NCBI GenBank assembly: GCA_905221605.1
Contig: CAJNDS010002581.1
Location: 102,501 to 166,500, forward strand
Reading direction: 5' to 3'
Source: Symbiodinium natans
Lineage: Eukaryota > Sar > Dinophyceae > Suessiales > Symbiodiniaceae
Length of the DNA: 64,000 nt
Shown: piece by piece, positions 1-12,712 of the stretch
How the letters are laid out: every line of letters begins with the position of its first letter
How positions within the stretch are numbered: the stretch's first letter is position 1
Made by a program: the position numbers and the translations under genes
Notes under the pieces: model-generated
Databases searched by the model: none
Told to the model about the DNA's origin: nothing
What the model saw: only the letters and a program-made list of their open reading frames with translations

Positions 1-3000
1 TGGTTTTTCCCCTTTGAGCTGCTGAGCATCCCATAGCTGCCATAGCTGTGATCCAAATCAAAAATAGTCAAAACCTAGACACCGAGGGCGCCCCCGAGAA
101 TCAGGAACCCACCACTCACCACCCTTCTTCAGTTTCACTTTGCTTCCTTGGTAAAGCGAAGAGCTTGAGGCGGGTGCTTGAAGGCTTAGGGCTTTAGGTT
201 TGGGGCCCTAGGGTATGGAGCCTAATTAAAGTGTATGGATTGAGTGAACTTTATATCTTCTTCATGTTATGGGATTTTTGGGCGGATGGGTATTGATTTT
301 CCGTCGCTTGAAAAGCTGTGTGACGAGTGAAAGCTAGGACATGAGACGCTGAACCCTAAGCCCCTAAACCCTATAAACCCTACACCGGCGTGATGTCATC
401 CCACCCTCCGGCGGTCTTCCATATTCATTATATTTTCGCTGCATGCCATAGCTTAGTCGAGTTAGAAACCATCAAACTTTGCCATAGGACCTGCATGCCC
501 TAAACTCCAAGCCTTGGGAAAACTGGCCCCACCCTGCCCACAAAAACACCCCAAATATCTGAGGTATGGGCGTTTGCTTGGGGCCCCGGACCCTAGACCC
601 TCAATTTGAGAGTAGTTGAGATTTCTGGGATATGTGGAGACAGACTTTTTTAGGGTGTAGGGCCGTGTACGTAGGGTTCTGCATTGCACCTTTTCCACTG
701 CAGATGCAGCTCGTCGCTGAAGAACCAAAGCGATGCATAGTGCTCCCGGTCCACCCAGACGGGAAAAGGGGGGGAAGATTGCCAAAAGCCCTGCAGCCCT
801 GATGGCGTTCTTCCTTTTTGCCAAACAAACACCGAACTGACTTCGAATCCCACTCCCCTCCGGAGTACGAGTTGGCGAAAGCATGCAGCACTACTGCATA
901 CTGTGTATTGGGTGACTCTCCAGGTGTGGCGGCGCGAGGTACACTCGTACATGACAGAATAGTGCCGCAGTACAGGCTTCTGACCTGACCTTCGCCCACT
1001 GCCTCGAAAGTCCTCAGCCTCGTCTTCGCATCTTCGAATGCTACGCAGTGCGTCCAAATTTGGCAGCCTTGACCAAGGCCATGGGCCGACCAACGGCATG
1101 TTGTTCATCGGGTTTGGGCTGCAGTCCGGCCCCGTGTTGCAGTGCCACGTCGTCGGTGCCCATACACTAGCTCGTTGATGGTGAAAATTTGAAAAGTTGA
1201 CTATTGAAGCAGGTGATCATGGATGCCGGATGCCAGCGGAATCCAAACAAACCTGTGAATGTCTGCAGTGCGCAAGCAAACTAACTCGAACCAGGGCAGA
1301 ACCCCAGCTGAAAGAATCGAATGCTTCCGAGCTTTGGAATCGAATAACGCCCAAGTGCCCTCGAGGGCCCTTATGGCCCTTGCCTCAGGGCCCTAAGAGC
1401 CGGTCAGCGTAGCTCGTGCTCCAGTGATCAACGTCGCAGAGCATGTTACGATGCGGCGTCGCGGGCTCGTCTCATCTCGTTTTCGCCTCAGCCTCAGCGA
1501 TGAGCGGTGGAAAAGCATACGAGGCGAGGACTCACCGCTCCCTCGCTGCACAGGTGTCGTCGACTTTTCATTTTGTGGCGGGCTCGTGCAAGTGCCGCGC
1601 TGCCGCGCCGCCGCGCCAACCCGGACAATCGGACAGAAGAGGCCAACTCCAAGGCGACTTGAGCGGCTCAGCTCGGCTCGGAGTGGCTGACTTGGAACAA
1701 CTCCACGAGCAGCTGCAAGAACATCGTTGATGCTCATGGGCTCATGGGCTCGCTCCAAAAACTTAAGGAAAGTGTACGCCAGGCCGCCAGTGGCTACGCC
1801 AGAGATTACGGCTTCTAAGTTGCTGGCGAAGCATTCAGCTCCCAGACTCCGCGTAGGCGCTCAGCGTATAGGGGATTGCTTGCAGCGTACTGTGGCACAG
1901 CGGCAAGTCGGGTGAATGCATCTCGCTTCGAGCGCAGACCAGTTCACGGCAAGACAACAACAGTGCAACTCAACTCACAGACATACACCAAGGTGCCAAG
2001 GATGCACAATGACGCACGCTCTACATAGAGCAGATGCTGGACCCTCTGTAACCAGACCTCACACCGGACGCTAGTTTTATTTCTCGAGCATTTGGGCATT
2101 TGGTCATTAGCAGGACTCATGTATGGCGTTTTGGATTTGCAACGAACATTCTTCGATTGAAGGATGTTGATCGCAACCTCACCGATGCTTGCTAGTGTAG
2201 GTCTAGTTCCGGTACATATCGCATCCCTCATCGTTTTATATCGTTTTCCTGGAACGTGAATTGGATGGAATGGCATGGGAAACGCAAGCCCTATTCCGCT
2301 AGAATGCTGCCGACCTAGCCCCTCATCAGCCCTCGCATGGATGCGAAAACCCTAGTTTGCAAATCGGTTTTGGGCTGGACATGGCTGGACAGGACTCGGA
2401 AAGGGATCCGGAAGCTGAAGCTCGACAGACGCAAATCAACACCACGACGCGTGCGACCAAGCCTCGGCCGATGCTATCCGCCGACCCCGCTCTCCCCTTC
2501 CCGCCCTCCCGTTCTCCTCCCTTCCCATACCCCTAGTGCTTCGTTGAAAGGGCCGTAATGATTAAGATGCCCTGCTCACCGAGCTCCTGTATACAGAGCC
2601 CCACACGCTTACTTTTCTGGCCCGAAAATTGGGCACACTGTCCGTAGTCGCCGCATTCACCTCCCTAAAAAGAACAGCCGGAAATCCACTTTTGCGAACA
2701 AGCATGGGGCGCTTCCTAGGTGCTCCCTTCCCATGCCCCGCTTCATCTCTGCATGCCCCGCTCTCCCCGCTCACCACCCCTACCCCTGCCCCACCCGCAC
2801 CACCGGCCCCACCCGCCCCACCCTCACCGCCCTACGCCTCGAGCTCTTGCACTAGCTGTGCATGAGCTGTGCATGAGTGCCCACCGCCCCCAACTGCCCA
2901 CACCGTCCCAGGACTTCAGGGGCTGGATAATGGATTGGTCTTGGCGGTAGCCATTCGAAAATTTGGGGTTGGGGACTTGCATTGGACATAGTTAGTGGAC

Positions 3001-5687
3001 GTTGAAATGCGACTGGAGATGTTCGAGCATAGTGCTTCGGAAATTGTGAATGTGAACTCTTTTCGACTTATGCTGCCACCTCATCTTTCAATCACCACTG
3101 AAAGTGCGACCTGATTCCATACGATGCTTGCAATCTAATTAACCAGTGAGTCTTTCTGTGGGCATTGTATAAACTGGGTGAATGAATGAACAAAACAAAC
3201 CCGGATCATAAACAACTGCGCAAAACTTATGAAAAAGAAAAACGAAAACGGATCAAGCACTAACAAGCTGTACAAACATACTAGCTTTCCTCAGGACATT
3301 GCTACCAGTACAGCAGAAGCACGAAGGTTGAAGGATCAAACAAAGGCAAGTCCTTCCCTATGGGGCGGCATGGCCTATCTTAGCACATGTTTGTTCTGGT
3401 GCCTCCCGTTCAGAAACCTAGGTTGGGCTAATACTGGTCAGCGAAAAAATGTGGCCCCGCGATCCTGCTGCGAATGCGAGAAGTGCCCGCCCCCCCACCC
3501 CAACCTTTTCCGGAGCATCTACTGACATTCGGAGTAGCCGCAATGGCATTAGTAAATCGCAAGCCACACACACAAAATCATCCCGAACTGTGATTTGTTC
3601 AAAAGCACATCCTCACCTAATGACTTTCTGTAGACCCCGATACGACGCAACCTTGGATTTCGTCCAGGCTCGGCATGCAGCCGGGGAGGGGGTGGACATT
3701 GGACCTTCGTCTGTTCGATGTCGTTCTCTCGACATGTTTTTCTAGCATGCTATTCAATTGACTGTTTAACTCTGTGTTGTCCTGGTCATATTTCTTACGC
3801 TCGTCTTTCCATCACTCTCTATTTCTTTCATTTCGCTCGTTTCGTACTGACTGTTTTCTCCTCCGGTTCTTCTTCCGGATCCAGAGTGCTCCAGAGATTC
3901 GACATGGAACCCTTTGTACATATTAGTTTGTTTTTGCACTTCCTTCCTTGCATCTTCATGTCGTTCGTTTATTCCTTGTTGCTGACTTTCGTTTCTTCCT
4001 TCTTTCTCTGGCTCTGCTTCTGAGCCCTTAAGGTTCCTGCAATGCCACTAGGAGCCCATACTTGCCTCTTCGTACTCGTACCTTGACCTGGTGATCCAGA
4101 GTTTTCTTGAATCTGTTGATGCTAATCCCTGTACAAGTAGAACACTGCTAAACTCTTCACGGTTCCAGAATAACACAGGGCCGCGTGGGGAAGCAGAACC
4201 TTAAGGACCCAATTGAACGAACCCCTCTTGTAAACTAAACATAAAGAAACCTGATTTCCCACACCAGATGGGCTTTGGATGGACCCCATTCAATTCACAA
4301 AAGACATAAGTTCGAGAAGTCTTCTGTATTTAGCATGCATAGCCCGGCTGACATTGTTCCAGCAGACACAAGTTGGCTCTTAACACGGTGACGTTGTTGC
4401 TGTAGATTGGAAAGCTCGGGGCGATGCGCAAAGCCAGCTAAAAAGGCAGGCCGCCACCTGATGCTTGTGGGTCTTTGTCTGCTTCTGCTTATTCAGCTTC
4501 AGCGTCTTCTGGACCTGACGAACTTCTGCACTCAACTTCGGTTGCCAGCAAAGATAGATAGGGTTCGCACCATTTGCGATCAATGTCAGCGGCGGCCACG
4601 CCCAAGCAGAACAGTGGCTGCTAATACAGAAGTATCCAAAATCCGAAGACCACAAATCGATTCGCGGTTTCTGCACTACTGACTAGACACTGTAACAGGA
4701 TTGTTTCTGCTCGAGGCAACGGTATACTTTCTGCTTGATGATCGCCCTGCAAGACGCAGCCGTCACGCGTGAATACATGGACTTTGGACGTCGTTTACAC
4801 AAAAGGCAATATGCCAACTCCAGGAGGGCTGCACTTCTCATTACCATGTTCAACTAAAATGCTCAACCTGACCTGATTTTGTGCAGATAGCTCAGCATGG
4901 CCGTGTGCAGGCTTGGCTGTGGAAAAGGTCACAGAAGAATCCTTGAACACGCAGCCACCACCACCATTGAAGGCAAAGACATGTGTTGCGACTTCCCCAG
5001 TCTGGTGCCTCGTGCCAGCAGGGGAAGTTGCACAGCGTGCTGCTGGCCAAGTCACATACTTCGCATGGACAAGACCACAGAAACTTGAACCATGAAAACC
5101 TACGAACCTAGCCAGCTATCCAAGATGGCTGCCAGGTATTGGGACAGTGTGCGCCCTCCGTGGCTTTGAGCGAACGCTCTCGTTCGAAGACATTGCATGG
5201 CCCTGGCCCTGGTGGCCGCAAGGCTGAGCGTGAGCGTGGTGCATCGCGTGACTTTGGTGATGACCTTCACGCACATGCAAGTGGTGGTGACTTGTCTGGT
5301 GATTCACTCGATGGTCTTCAGGCAGACGGTGCGATTCCGTCTTGCCTGCGACATTCCTCGCAAGGTGTGGAAGCATGTTAATCAGCAGCTGATCTCAGAG
5401 CAAATGCAGAAGGCGGTTCTTGGAACTAGCTGGATGTCTCAGCTCGCAGCACGTCTTCTGTCAATCTGCCTGGCATGCGGCTGAATATGTAAGATCTCAA
5501 GATGTCCACAGCCTTTCGGACCGTGCCGCAATTCAGCATCCTCCTCGCAATATACGTATAAGTCCTCGAAGCCTACAAAGCTGCTCAATGTCCGTCCCAT
5601 CTAAGCCTATCTACGTAGTGGATGTAGTGGTACAATTTAGTGCAACGCGAGCACCCTCCTACAGCAGCTTGCACCTTCCAGCCAGCA
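1..5687. other. No supportable gene
   Basis: Open frames here are short, overlap on both strands and show no family motif or convincing splice-bounded exon. The stretch holds a short telomere-like run (ccctaaaccctataaaccct) near 361-380 and C-rich tracts near 2460-2530 and 2755-2830 that give proline-rich frames on the plus strand. A T-rich tract lies at about 3720-4020. A short match to the dinoflagellate spliced leader is at 2945-2955. A histidine-rich frame near 5150-5370 (minus) competes with an equally open hydrophobic plus frame, so neither was called. Confidence 0.5.
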
Positions 5688-6206
5688 CTACTGCATGAAC
5701 AGTGTGTCCAGCTCGAAGTTAAAAAAACAGAGCTGCGAGGCACTTTCAGCACACGGGGAGTGACAGAAGCTACTGGAACCTGGTGCTATAATAGGGGCCC
5801 ACACCCGAGCATCTTTGGGTCTGTTGAAGGGGTTTACGCTACGAGCCTCTTCTGAGCTAATGCAACTTCGCATCATCGTCATTTCTCCCATGCTCGAAGT
5901 TTCAAAGCCTTCGTTGAGACATAACTGGACGGTATATGCGGCTTCGTTCAACACTGGAGAAAAAGGTGCTATTGACTTCAGCGGAAGCTGTTTCCATTGT
6001 CCGTCATTGGCATGCCCGTGCCTGACGAAAGCGCAACTTCATGGAGGATGGCGCGCACGCGATCCAGTGCAGATTCATGGGGCACCTTCATGCGCAAACT
6101 GCAACCGCGCGCTGATGCAAGATACATCATTCTCATGACCCAATCGTACTCAATGCATGTGCATGAATCATGGCTGTGCACATCTCTGCGCCGTAACCAG
6201 CCTGCA
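5688..6206 (-). CDS. Hypothetical protein, two exons with a GC-AG intron (partial)
   Basis: No family recognised. The upstream exon (about 6206 down to 6022) begins after a TTTCTATGCAG acceptor and reads GWLRRRDVHSHDS, later ALDRVRAILHEVALSS. The downstream exon (5953 down to at most 5688) reads VLNEAAYTVQLCLNEGFE, then an acidic stretch with SSEEARSVNPFNRPKDARVW. The proposed intron is 5954-6021, 68 nt. It starts GC after CGTCAG and ends in the pyrimidine-rich TTTTTCTCCAG. Both junctions are phase 1, so the frames join exactly (TCA G|TG TTG). Beyond the donor the first frame soon reaches a stop, as expected for intron. The true start, further 5' exons and the 3' end were not found. Composition suggests a soluble helical protein. 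Confidence 0.4.
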
Positions 6207-6648
6207 TAGAAACCAGGCTCTCCGACAGCGTCGTGCCCTCCAACATTGCATCGCACAGCGATTCGTGATTTTGCATGTGAGTGCATGAACTCTGGCCATC
6301 GCAGACAATGGCATTGGTTGGCTGCCAGTAGCTTGGGTGCGGTCACCTGACAGGAAGCTCTCATCCTCGAAACCGTGCTGGTCTTTCTTTGTGAAAATAC
6401 GTGTTGCAATCTGATTTGCTTCGTGCCGAGGCTCAAGGGCGTTCAAAGGTTTCATGGTCAAAGCGTTTTAGGGAACGCGTGCCAAGGACTGGGAGCATCC
6501 AGAGCGAGAGTCGAGTTCCCATCCCCCGCTGCCACGCCGACACAGAGACAATGAAGACATGCGCATGCTTGCACGCTGCGTCAGCGCAGCGAATGCATTT
6601 CTCGACACATGGGCCGAAACCACACTAAACTAAATCGTTTCGCAGGGG

Positions 6649-6660
6649 AGAGACAGAGAG

Positions 6661-6710
<50 letters not shown>

Positions 6711-6778
6711 GAGAGAGAGGGAGAGAGACACAGATAGAAAGAGAGAGAGAGAGAGCGAGCCAGAGAGGGAGAGAGACA
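6649..6778. repeat. GA microsatellite
   Basis: About 130 bp of (GA)n with occasional C, A or G interruptions. The serine/leucine-rich frames read through it are low-complexity artefacts. Confidence 0.95.
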
Positions 6779-8924
6779 AAAAAAACTGCAGCCTCTCTGA
6801 CTTCAGAGGTCTCAAAAGTAGAACCTTGTAGACTTGCACTCATGAGCCACCCGTGATGAGCCAGTGCAGCAAGCAGAAGCCTGAATAATCTGCGAAGTTT
6901 TGCATTGATGTCATAAGGATATGCCAAGATCTGCACTGACTCAGATGTGGGTGCAGCTTCGACTGGACTGGCAGGAGAGCCTTGGATACTTAGAATTTCG
7001 CTGGCGCTCTGTGCTCCAGGGCCTTCCCCGAACCAGTCTGAGCCAAAGGAATACAGATGCACGTCACCAATACGCCACAGTTCTCATCGCCTCAAGCCCC
7101 TAGGCCTAGGCAGACTCGCCATCAAAGCCTCTGCTGGCTTTTTGCAGAAGACTTGCACTACTAAAAACCTAAACGGAAACAATGACACATGGGATACTTG
7201 GGCTTTCACTGGTCTGAGGAGTCTGAGGTCTGAGGGTGAAGGTATGGATGCTGCCTGTTCGCCAGCCAAGATAGGCCGAGTATGTCTCTGCCATGGCTCC
7301 AGTGTAGCCTGCCACAGCAATTTCACAATGAATCCAACAAAGTGCGCAGCTTGTTGACTCGTTGAGGTCGCGGCTTTGGATCGGGGCGTTGCCAGTGCTG
7401 AGAAGGCTCCTGCTCAGCATGTTGCAGCATGCTGCGGATGAGTGAAGCTGAGTGTCTCTTCAAAGCATTGCCCCAGGTGAGTCAGTTTTGGTTGGTACTA
7501 CCACTGGTACTAATGTACTTTTTGACTGCCTGTCACTGTCTTTTATTCGATTCCACCCAAAACAGAGACCATCCCCCCTGCCCTCGCTCCCCCCTCTCCC
7601 CCCCCTGCCCCTCCAAATTAAATTTCAAAGTTCGGTCCGGCCGGAAGAATATTTGTAGGAGGTTTACTTACGCTTGCCCCTGGAATACGAAACCCACCCT
7701 TCACCTCCGGCTTGGGAACCCTAAACCCTTGAGAACCCCCCACCTAACCATCAAGAATTGGGGGGTGAGGTTAGCATTAGAGGTGATTAGTACTTCCAAG
7801 GGCCGGGCTGAGCCGTTCTAGATGCACCTGGTGCACCCGGTGCACCCCGCACCTCAAAGGCATAGATATGCGAAGCGGGACGTGGGACTTGAACAAGCTG
7901 CCGAGCCTTTGAGCAAACTCACTAGCAACATACGGTAAACCTGCACTGCGCAAACATATCAGCAAACAACACCTCCTAACACTGAACGAACAACATCTGA
8001 CCTTGTGTGCGAATCAGCCTTTGTTGACCAGCACCGGTGCAGGCTGAGGTGCAGGCAGAATTGTAATCATCTCGATGACTTCCCTTTCAAGCACACTCAG
8101 AACCAAGAAGCGTGACACGTACGCATTGGCAGACTGCTGAGCAAGCTACCGTTTTAAGTATGTGCTTCACTACCAGTACACAGGCGGACGCATTGAGCAG
8201 GATCCCGAGCTCATTCGAGATGTCACTTCGCTTACGAGGCTGCCTTGCGGCCTTTAATCTTTACATGCCTTCGAAAGTATTCATCACGTCACACAGATAC
8301 AAACCCGCCACACATGCGTGCACACACACACACACACACACCTTTCTTCATTGCGATGCACGGGACATTACGGGACATCATGGGACATCACGGGATGGGA
8401 CCCTGGTGAGGGTCCACATATGCAATTCGAAAGTTCGAAACTGTCTGAGCTTCCATCCAGGGCCGTCCGCCAGGCGCGGTCCTGCCAAGAGTATCGAAAG
8501 AGTCTCCTCGAATACTGGCGCTGTGCATGGCTCGTGCATTATGCCGAGTATGCCGTTTGCAAGTCCTTGCCAGCTGACTCTGCATATCCGGCTGTCATGT
8601 CTTCGGCTGCGCTGCAGGATGCTGCAGGCTGCGTGGGTTACCTACACAAATCCTTGCCGTAAGGGAAGTTGAAAAAGTGTCACATGCAGGAGATGCTCGG
8701 GGTAATGCTCGGGGTAAGTCGAGGTGTTCCTCTTACAGTGCTGCTCTGCAATGAATCAGCAGCTTGACTCGAAAGAAAGCTGACCGGAGGCAACAGCTTA
8801 ACGACCAACGATGCAACGGTCGACTCGGTCGACTAAGCAGATCTAAGCAGTCCGGCGGTCGAAGCCGAAACCGCGTCGTAGTGATCCTGTTTTGATTCTG
8901 CAGCATCGCGATTCTCTGAGCCGT
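6779..8924. other. Non-coding stretch
   Basis: No gene supported. It contains a C-rich tract near 7565-7615, a telomere-like ccctaaaccc at about 7719-7728, a (CA)n run at about 8320-8341, and a short tandem of the form gggacatcacg at about 8362-8400. The region just before 8925 is the likely 3' untranslated part of the RPL10 gene. Confidence 0.5.
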
Positions 8925-9572
8925 TTAAGCGTTGTCCCTTCCTACCAGTCGCCAAAGTGGTCCGCGACTGGACAGCCAGCGAACGTTTGTCCCATCCGGA
9001 ACTAAGCGCCCTTGTGCCTTCCAATTCTGGTACTCCTTTCGGGTGAAGCGAGTGAATCCAAACTTGGAAGAGACGTGGACCTTTTGTCGACCAGCAAACT
9101 TGAACTTTGCACGCCTCAAGGCCTCCACAGCGATTTGAATCTTCTCGTCTTTGGTTCGAACCGAGATCAGCACCTGGCCAATATCCACTCGTGCTGCGGT
9201 GCCATACGGCTTTCCGAATGCTCCTCGCATGCCACTCGACAGGCGATCTGCACCGGCACATGACAAGGTCTTGTTGATTCGCAGAACATTGAAGGGATGC
9301 GGTCGCATTCGAATGTGAAAGAAGTCTCTGCCGGCATTGGTGATCATGTACTTGTTGACGGCAATGCGTGCAGCCTCAAGAGCCTCGCTGGTCAGCTGCT
9401 GGTCTTCATCACACACGAGATGTGCGCAAGCCGGGTACTCATCGCAGGGCATCTTCTTCTTCCCAACATCGAAAATACGGATCTTCGGGTCAGGCACTCC
9501 TCGGCAGTATCGCGTTTTGGGGTAGGGCTTGTTCTTGTTGTACCGGTAGCACTTGGCTGGGCGCCTCCCCAT
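8925..9572 (-). CDS. RPL10: 60S ribosomal protein L10 (uL16, QM family)
   Basis: Large-subunit ribosomal protein uL16. It sits near the peptidyl-transferase centre and tRNA corridor of the cytosolic ribosome. The frame encodes 215 residues, within the usual eukaryotic length (about 213-220), with no interruption. The family start [19 protein letters not shown] is present, followed by [46 protein letters not shown] and the C-terminal [12 protein letters not shown]. The ATG at 9570-9572 was chosen because MGRRPAKC is the conserved N-terminus; 22 more in-frame residues upstream are not family-like. There is no intron. The mRNA side upstream shows no clear spliced-leader relic. Neighbouring coding sequence is also on the minus strand. 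Confidence 0.97.
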   Translation of the reverse strand: MGRRPAKCYRYNKNKPYPKTRYCRGVPDPKIRIFDVGKKKMPCDEYPACAHLVCDEDQQLTSEALEAARIAVNKYMITNAGRDFFHIRMRPHPFNVLRINKTLSCAGADRLSSGMRGAFGKPYGTAARVDIGQVLISVRTKDEKIQIAVEALRRAKFKFAGRQKVHVSSKFGFTRFTRKEYQNWKAQGRLVPDGTNVRWLSSRGPLWRLVGRDNA

Positions 9573-10639
9573 GGTCCGCAGCTCTAAGGAGACTCGCGGA
9601 CAAACTATGCTGCAGAATGTCCCTAACAGCCGGATCACGGATCAAGCATGATCCATTATGGTCAAGCTCACACCCAAGTCATGCCAACACAGAACTGGTC
9701 GCAGCTGCATTTTACCATCTCTCCCAGATATAGCGACCTGGTGAAACATTGTGGCACGATGTGGAACTTGAAATTGGCAAGACGGTCCGGTCCTGGCTCA
9801 AACTCGCAGGTTGTCTTCGACATATTTCGACATGTGTTGCTGGCTCTTGGATATCTATTCACTGGTGAGTCCTTTGCGCTCTAAAATAAAGAGTGGCACT
9901 CATGATGTGCATGCTGCGACATGCTGCGCTATAGGCGACCCCAATGGCTCAACCCACATCTGTAGTACCGCCGTGCTAGCAGCAGGGCATGTCATCGTCG
10001 ATTGCAGCAGATCTACAAGTCAGTGGCAGTCCCTCCGGGCTGGTCCGACATTTCTTTAGCCTTTTATACCTTCATCCGCTTTTTCATTCTTTCCTGTGGC
10101 ATGCAAATTGGAGTGCTTGTGTGCGCCCATTTCCTCAGACAAAGTCGACATTTCGTTGCATTCGTTAATCGGATACGCATATGCCACGTATCTGCAGGGC
10201 TCTCAAGAATGAGGAAGCTGAAGCAGCCAGTTCAATCACTAAAATCCGCACTAGCCCTCTCTGAGACTTAAAAGGTCTTGAAAGTTGAGGTCCATGAGTC
10301 CATGAGAGGTTGATAGGGTTTGCGAGTTTGGAGCAAGTTGAAGCACAAGTTGAAGCTCTGGAAACGGACGGAACGATAGCTGGCCAACCTGTTCACGCTG
10401 ACCGATAGTCCGGCGAACGCAAGAGTCGGCACCTAAGCGTTGGAAAAGACAAGGAAGCACGCTTGGCTACAAGATATTTTTGCATACTTGTAACTTTCAG
10501 GTTCTGGCATTAAACTACTTAGTTGTAACTTCGTTTTCCCTTCCGGCCTGACCCCTCGAACTGGCAGTTGCTTAGTTATGGATGTTGTAGCTTTGGGGGA
10601 CTGGCCACTCAACCTGTCTTCTCACAATGTCAAAATTCA
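9573..10639. other. Intergenic, no gene seen
   Basis: Upstream side of RPL10. Open frames are short and unconvincing. A weak plus-strand match to the dinoflagellate spliced leader lies at about 9648-9669 (tgatccattatggtcaag), opposite to the RPL10 direction. Confidence 0.45.
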
Positions 10640-11150
10640 AGGTCAAGGTCTTGCCACCTTCTAGGGATACTGCCCAACGTCTCCTTTCAGGGTAAAAGCA
10701 TCTCCTGTGAGGGCTTCAGGTTTGCCACCCAACTTGTCGTATCACCACGCCACCTTGTTGGGTTTAGGATTGTTTAGAGCGCGCTTCCTTTCATAGCCTA
10801 ATTCGGCTTTGAAACACAACATCCGCTTGTAGGGCTTAGGGTTTGCCGCGTTGTTTGCCACCCAACATTTTAGGGTTTAGGGCTGGCCGCCCAACATCTT
10901 CCTTTTATGACTTAGGTCTTGCATTTTAGGGTTTAAGGTCTTCTACCCAATATCTCCATTCAGGTCAAACAAGCTTGCCACTCAACATCTCCTTTAATCC
11001 TTTGGCGGCTTGGGGTTGCCACATTTCCGCTTCAGTTTTCCGATCCTCTTTGGGGGTTTAGGGTTTGCCACCCAACATTTGTACATTCTTTTTCAGATTT
11101 CAAGTGTTCCTTTCTGGGGTTAAGGGTTGCCACGCAACATCTCTATTTCT
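10640..11150. repeat. Degenerate telomere-like repeat block
   Basis: Irregular repeats of roughly 40-70 bp with the recurring core gggtttgccacccaacatct and variants, often preceded by ttag. About eight decayed copies can be followed. The ttagggttt part resembles the TTTAGGG telomere unit found elsewhere in the window. Confidence 0.7.
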
Positions 11151-12277
11151 TTTGGGTGCGCTGCCCTGAAACACAAGAAGATAGAAGTAAACAAAGTCCA
11201 ATTCAACTGACCTAACTAGAAGTCCGGGGCTGATATGGGCTTGTAGGGTTCAGGATAACAGGGAGGAAAAAAAGGAAAGCACTCACAAAAAATGAAAAAA
11301 CAAAAATACAAGGAGATGGCCAGGTCAACCCCAGGTGAGCTAAACTTTAACTTGCGAGGCAGCTCGAGGGATGCCGAGGGTTGGGGTTCAGAGCGTGTCC
11401 TTGTCACACCCCAATACGGCCAGTCTCGCGCCAAGTCCTGGAGTTGCCCACCTCAAAAGAATTTCAATCAGAGTCCGCCGAACATCTCTGGAATGCCTAA
11501 GCCGAGCATCTCTGACTCCAACCCAAAGAGCCCGCAGAGAATTTCCCCAGGATATGGAGTGGCCTCCCCTATAGAGAGAATCCTGCAGAGAGCCCCGCCG
11601 GCCCAAATGGGCATCTTGGCCGGATTGATTCAGCTTTCAAGCTGGGCCCAAGCAGCAAAAGCATCTTGGCCGGATCCAGCTTTCAAAGTTGCAAGGTGTC
11701 GAGTTGGGCAGGAGTCCCCCCCCCGACAGTGAATCTGATCAAGTATCCCTGGAGCACCGACCTCCAGACAATCCCAGCGCGTCTTGGAGAATCCAGATCT
11801 GTAGGGTGGGGATGATCGAGGTACACAAAGTCAATGTTTTGATGCGGTTAGAGTCAAACACCCTGACCGGAGATGAAAGTTTTTTCTGAAAGGCTTTCGG
11901 ATGAAAGCTTGACAGGGCCACCTTCTCTGATACGTGAAGCTTATAAAGGCTTTGGAATCTTTGGAACCCCTGAGTTGAGAATGTTGAACCATCTCTTGCA
12001 AGAGCCCAGCATATCACACCAGGCATTTGTCTGATCGACTGGAAGGAACCTTGACCTTGTTATGCACTCCGCTGCCACAAGTGCTGGTCCTCAGCAATCT
12101 CGGCTTTGTACACCCTGAAAATCCTTTTGAATCTGTTCCTTGGTTGACAGGTGACTGTCAGCGGATCACGCGAAGTGCCAGTGCAGCACTGTCAAGAAAG
12201 CGGTAGACGAAGTGTCTGCGAGTAGCCGTATATTTGTGGCGCTGACACCAAGGACTGTGGCAAGACTGCACCAAAAC
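11151..12277. other. Non-coding stretch
   Basis: No ORF with coding character. Nothing beyond ordinary sequence was seen. Confidence 0.4.
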
Positions 12278-12499
12278 TCAAGAGCGCGCATTCAATGTGA
12301 GGAAATCGTTTGAAGAACAATTCTTTAATTTATCACAGCAAGGGGCCACATGTTTCATCAAACGCTCCAGGTCTTGAACATGGTCATACGCTCCGGAGGA
12401 CAATTCCGGAAGAAGTTTGTCCAACATACCTTTGTGTTCGCGAATAAGCGGCCATGCTGAAAGATCAGCACATGAGAGCTCTGACTGTCCTAGTCGCAT
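12278..12499 (-). CDS. Possible small ORF or last exon downstream of the MFS gene
   Basis: An ATG-started frame of 73 residues (MRLGQSELSCADLSAWPLIR at the start, LERLMKHVAPCCDKLKNCSS near the end). Composition is plausible for a helical protein, but no family is recognised. A second open minus frame just upstream (about 12502-12660, including GVYVGDLLTKRRYRWVSRRQ) is offset in phase. The two may be exons of one small gene or a decayed copy. It lies on the same strand as the transporter, about 210 bp beyond its stop codon. Confidence 0.22.
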   Translation of the reverse strand: MRLGQSELSCADLSAWPLIREHKGMLDKLLPELSSGAYDHVQDLERLMKHVAPCCDKLKNCSSNDFLTLNARS

Positions 12500-12712
12500 G
12501 TTTAGAGCACTTTGGAGCTTTCTGCAGGCGAGGTGCTGTATATCGCCTGCCTCCGAGACACCCAGCGGTATCGCCGCTTTGTCAGCAGGTCACCTACGTA
12601 AACTCCCAGAGCTCGGCAATCCTCCGCACTGCCGTACTCCAGCTCTAGACTGTCTCCTGAGCACGTAACTGGATGTAACAGACTGTAGCAGAATGCAACA
12701 CGATTTTCAGCA

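Noticed and set aside
462-1108. Three overlapping minus frames of 132-152 codons
   Set aside because: No motif, no splice-bounded core, and mutual overlap in all three frames.
5139-5484. Hydrophobic plus frame (MALALVAARLSVSVVHRVTL) against a His-rich minus frame
   Set aside because: Each is the shadow of the other, and neither has a family motif or splice support, so no gene was called.
9151-9162. ggttcgaacc, resembling a tRNA T-loop
   Set aside because: It lies inside the RPL10 coding sequence, with no tRNA arms around it.
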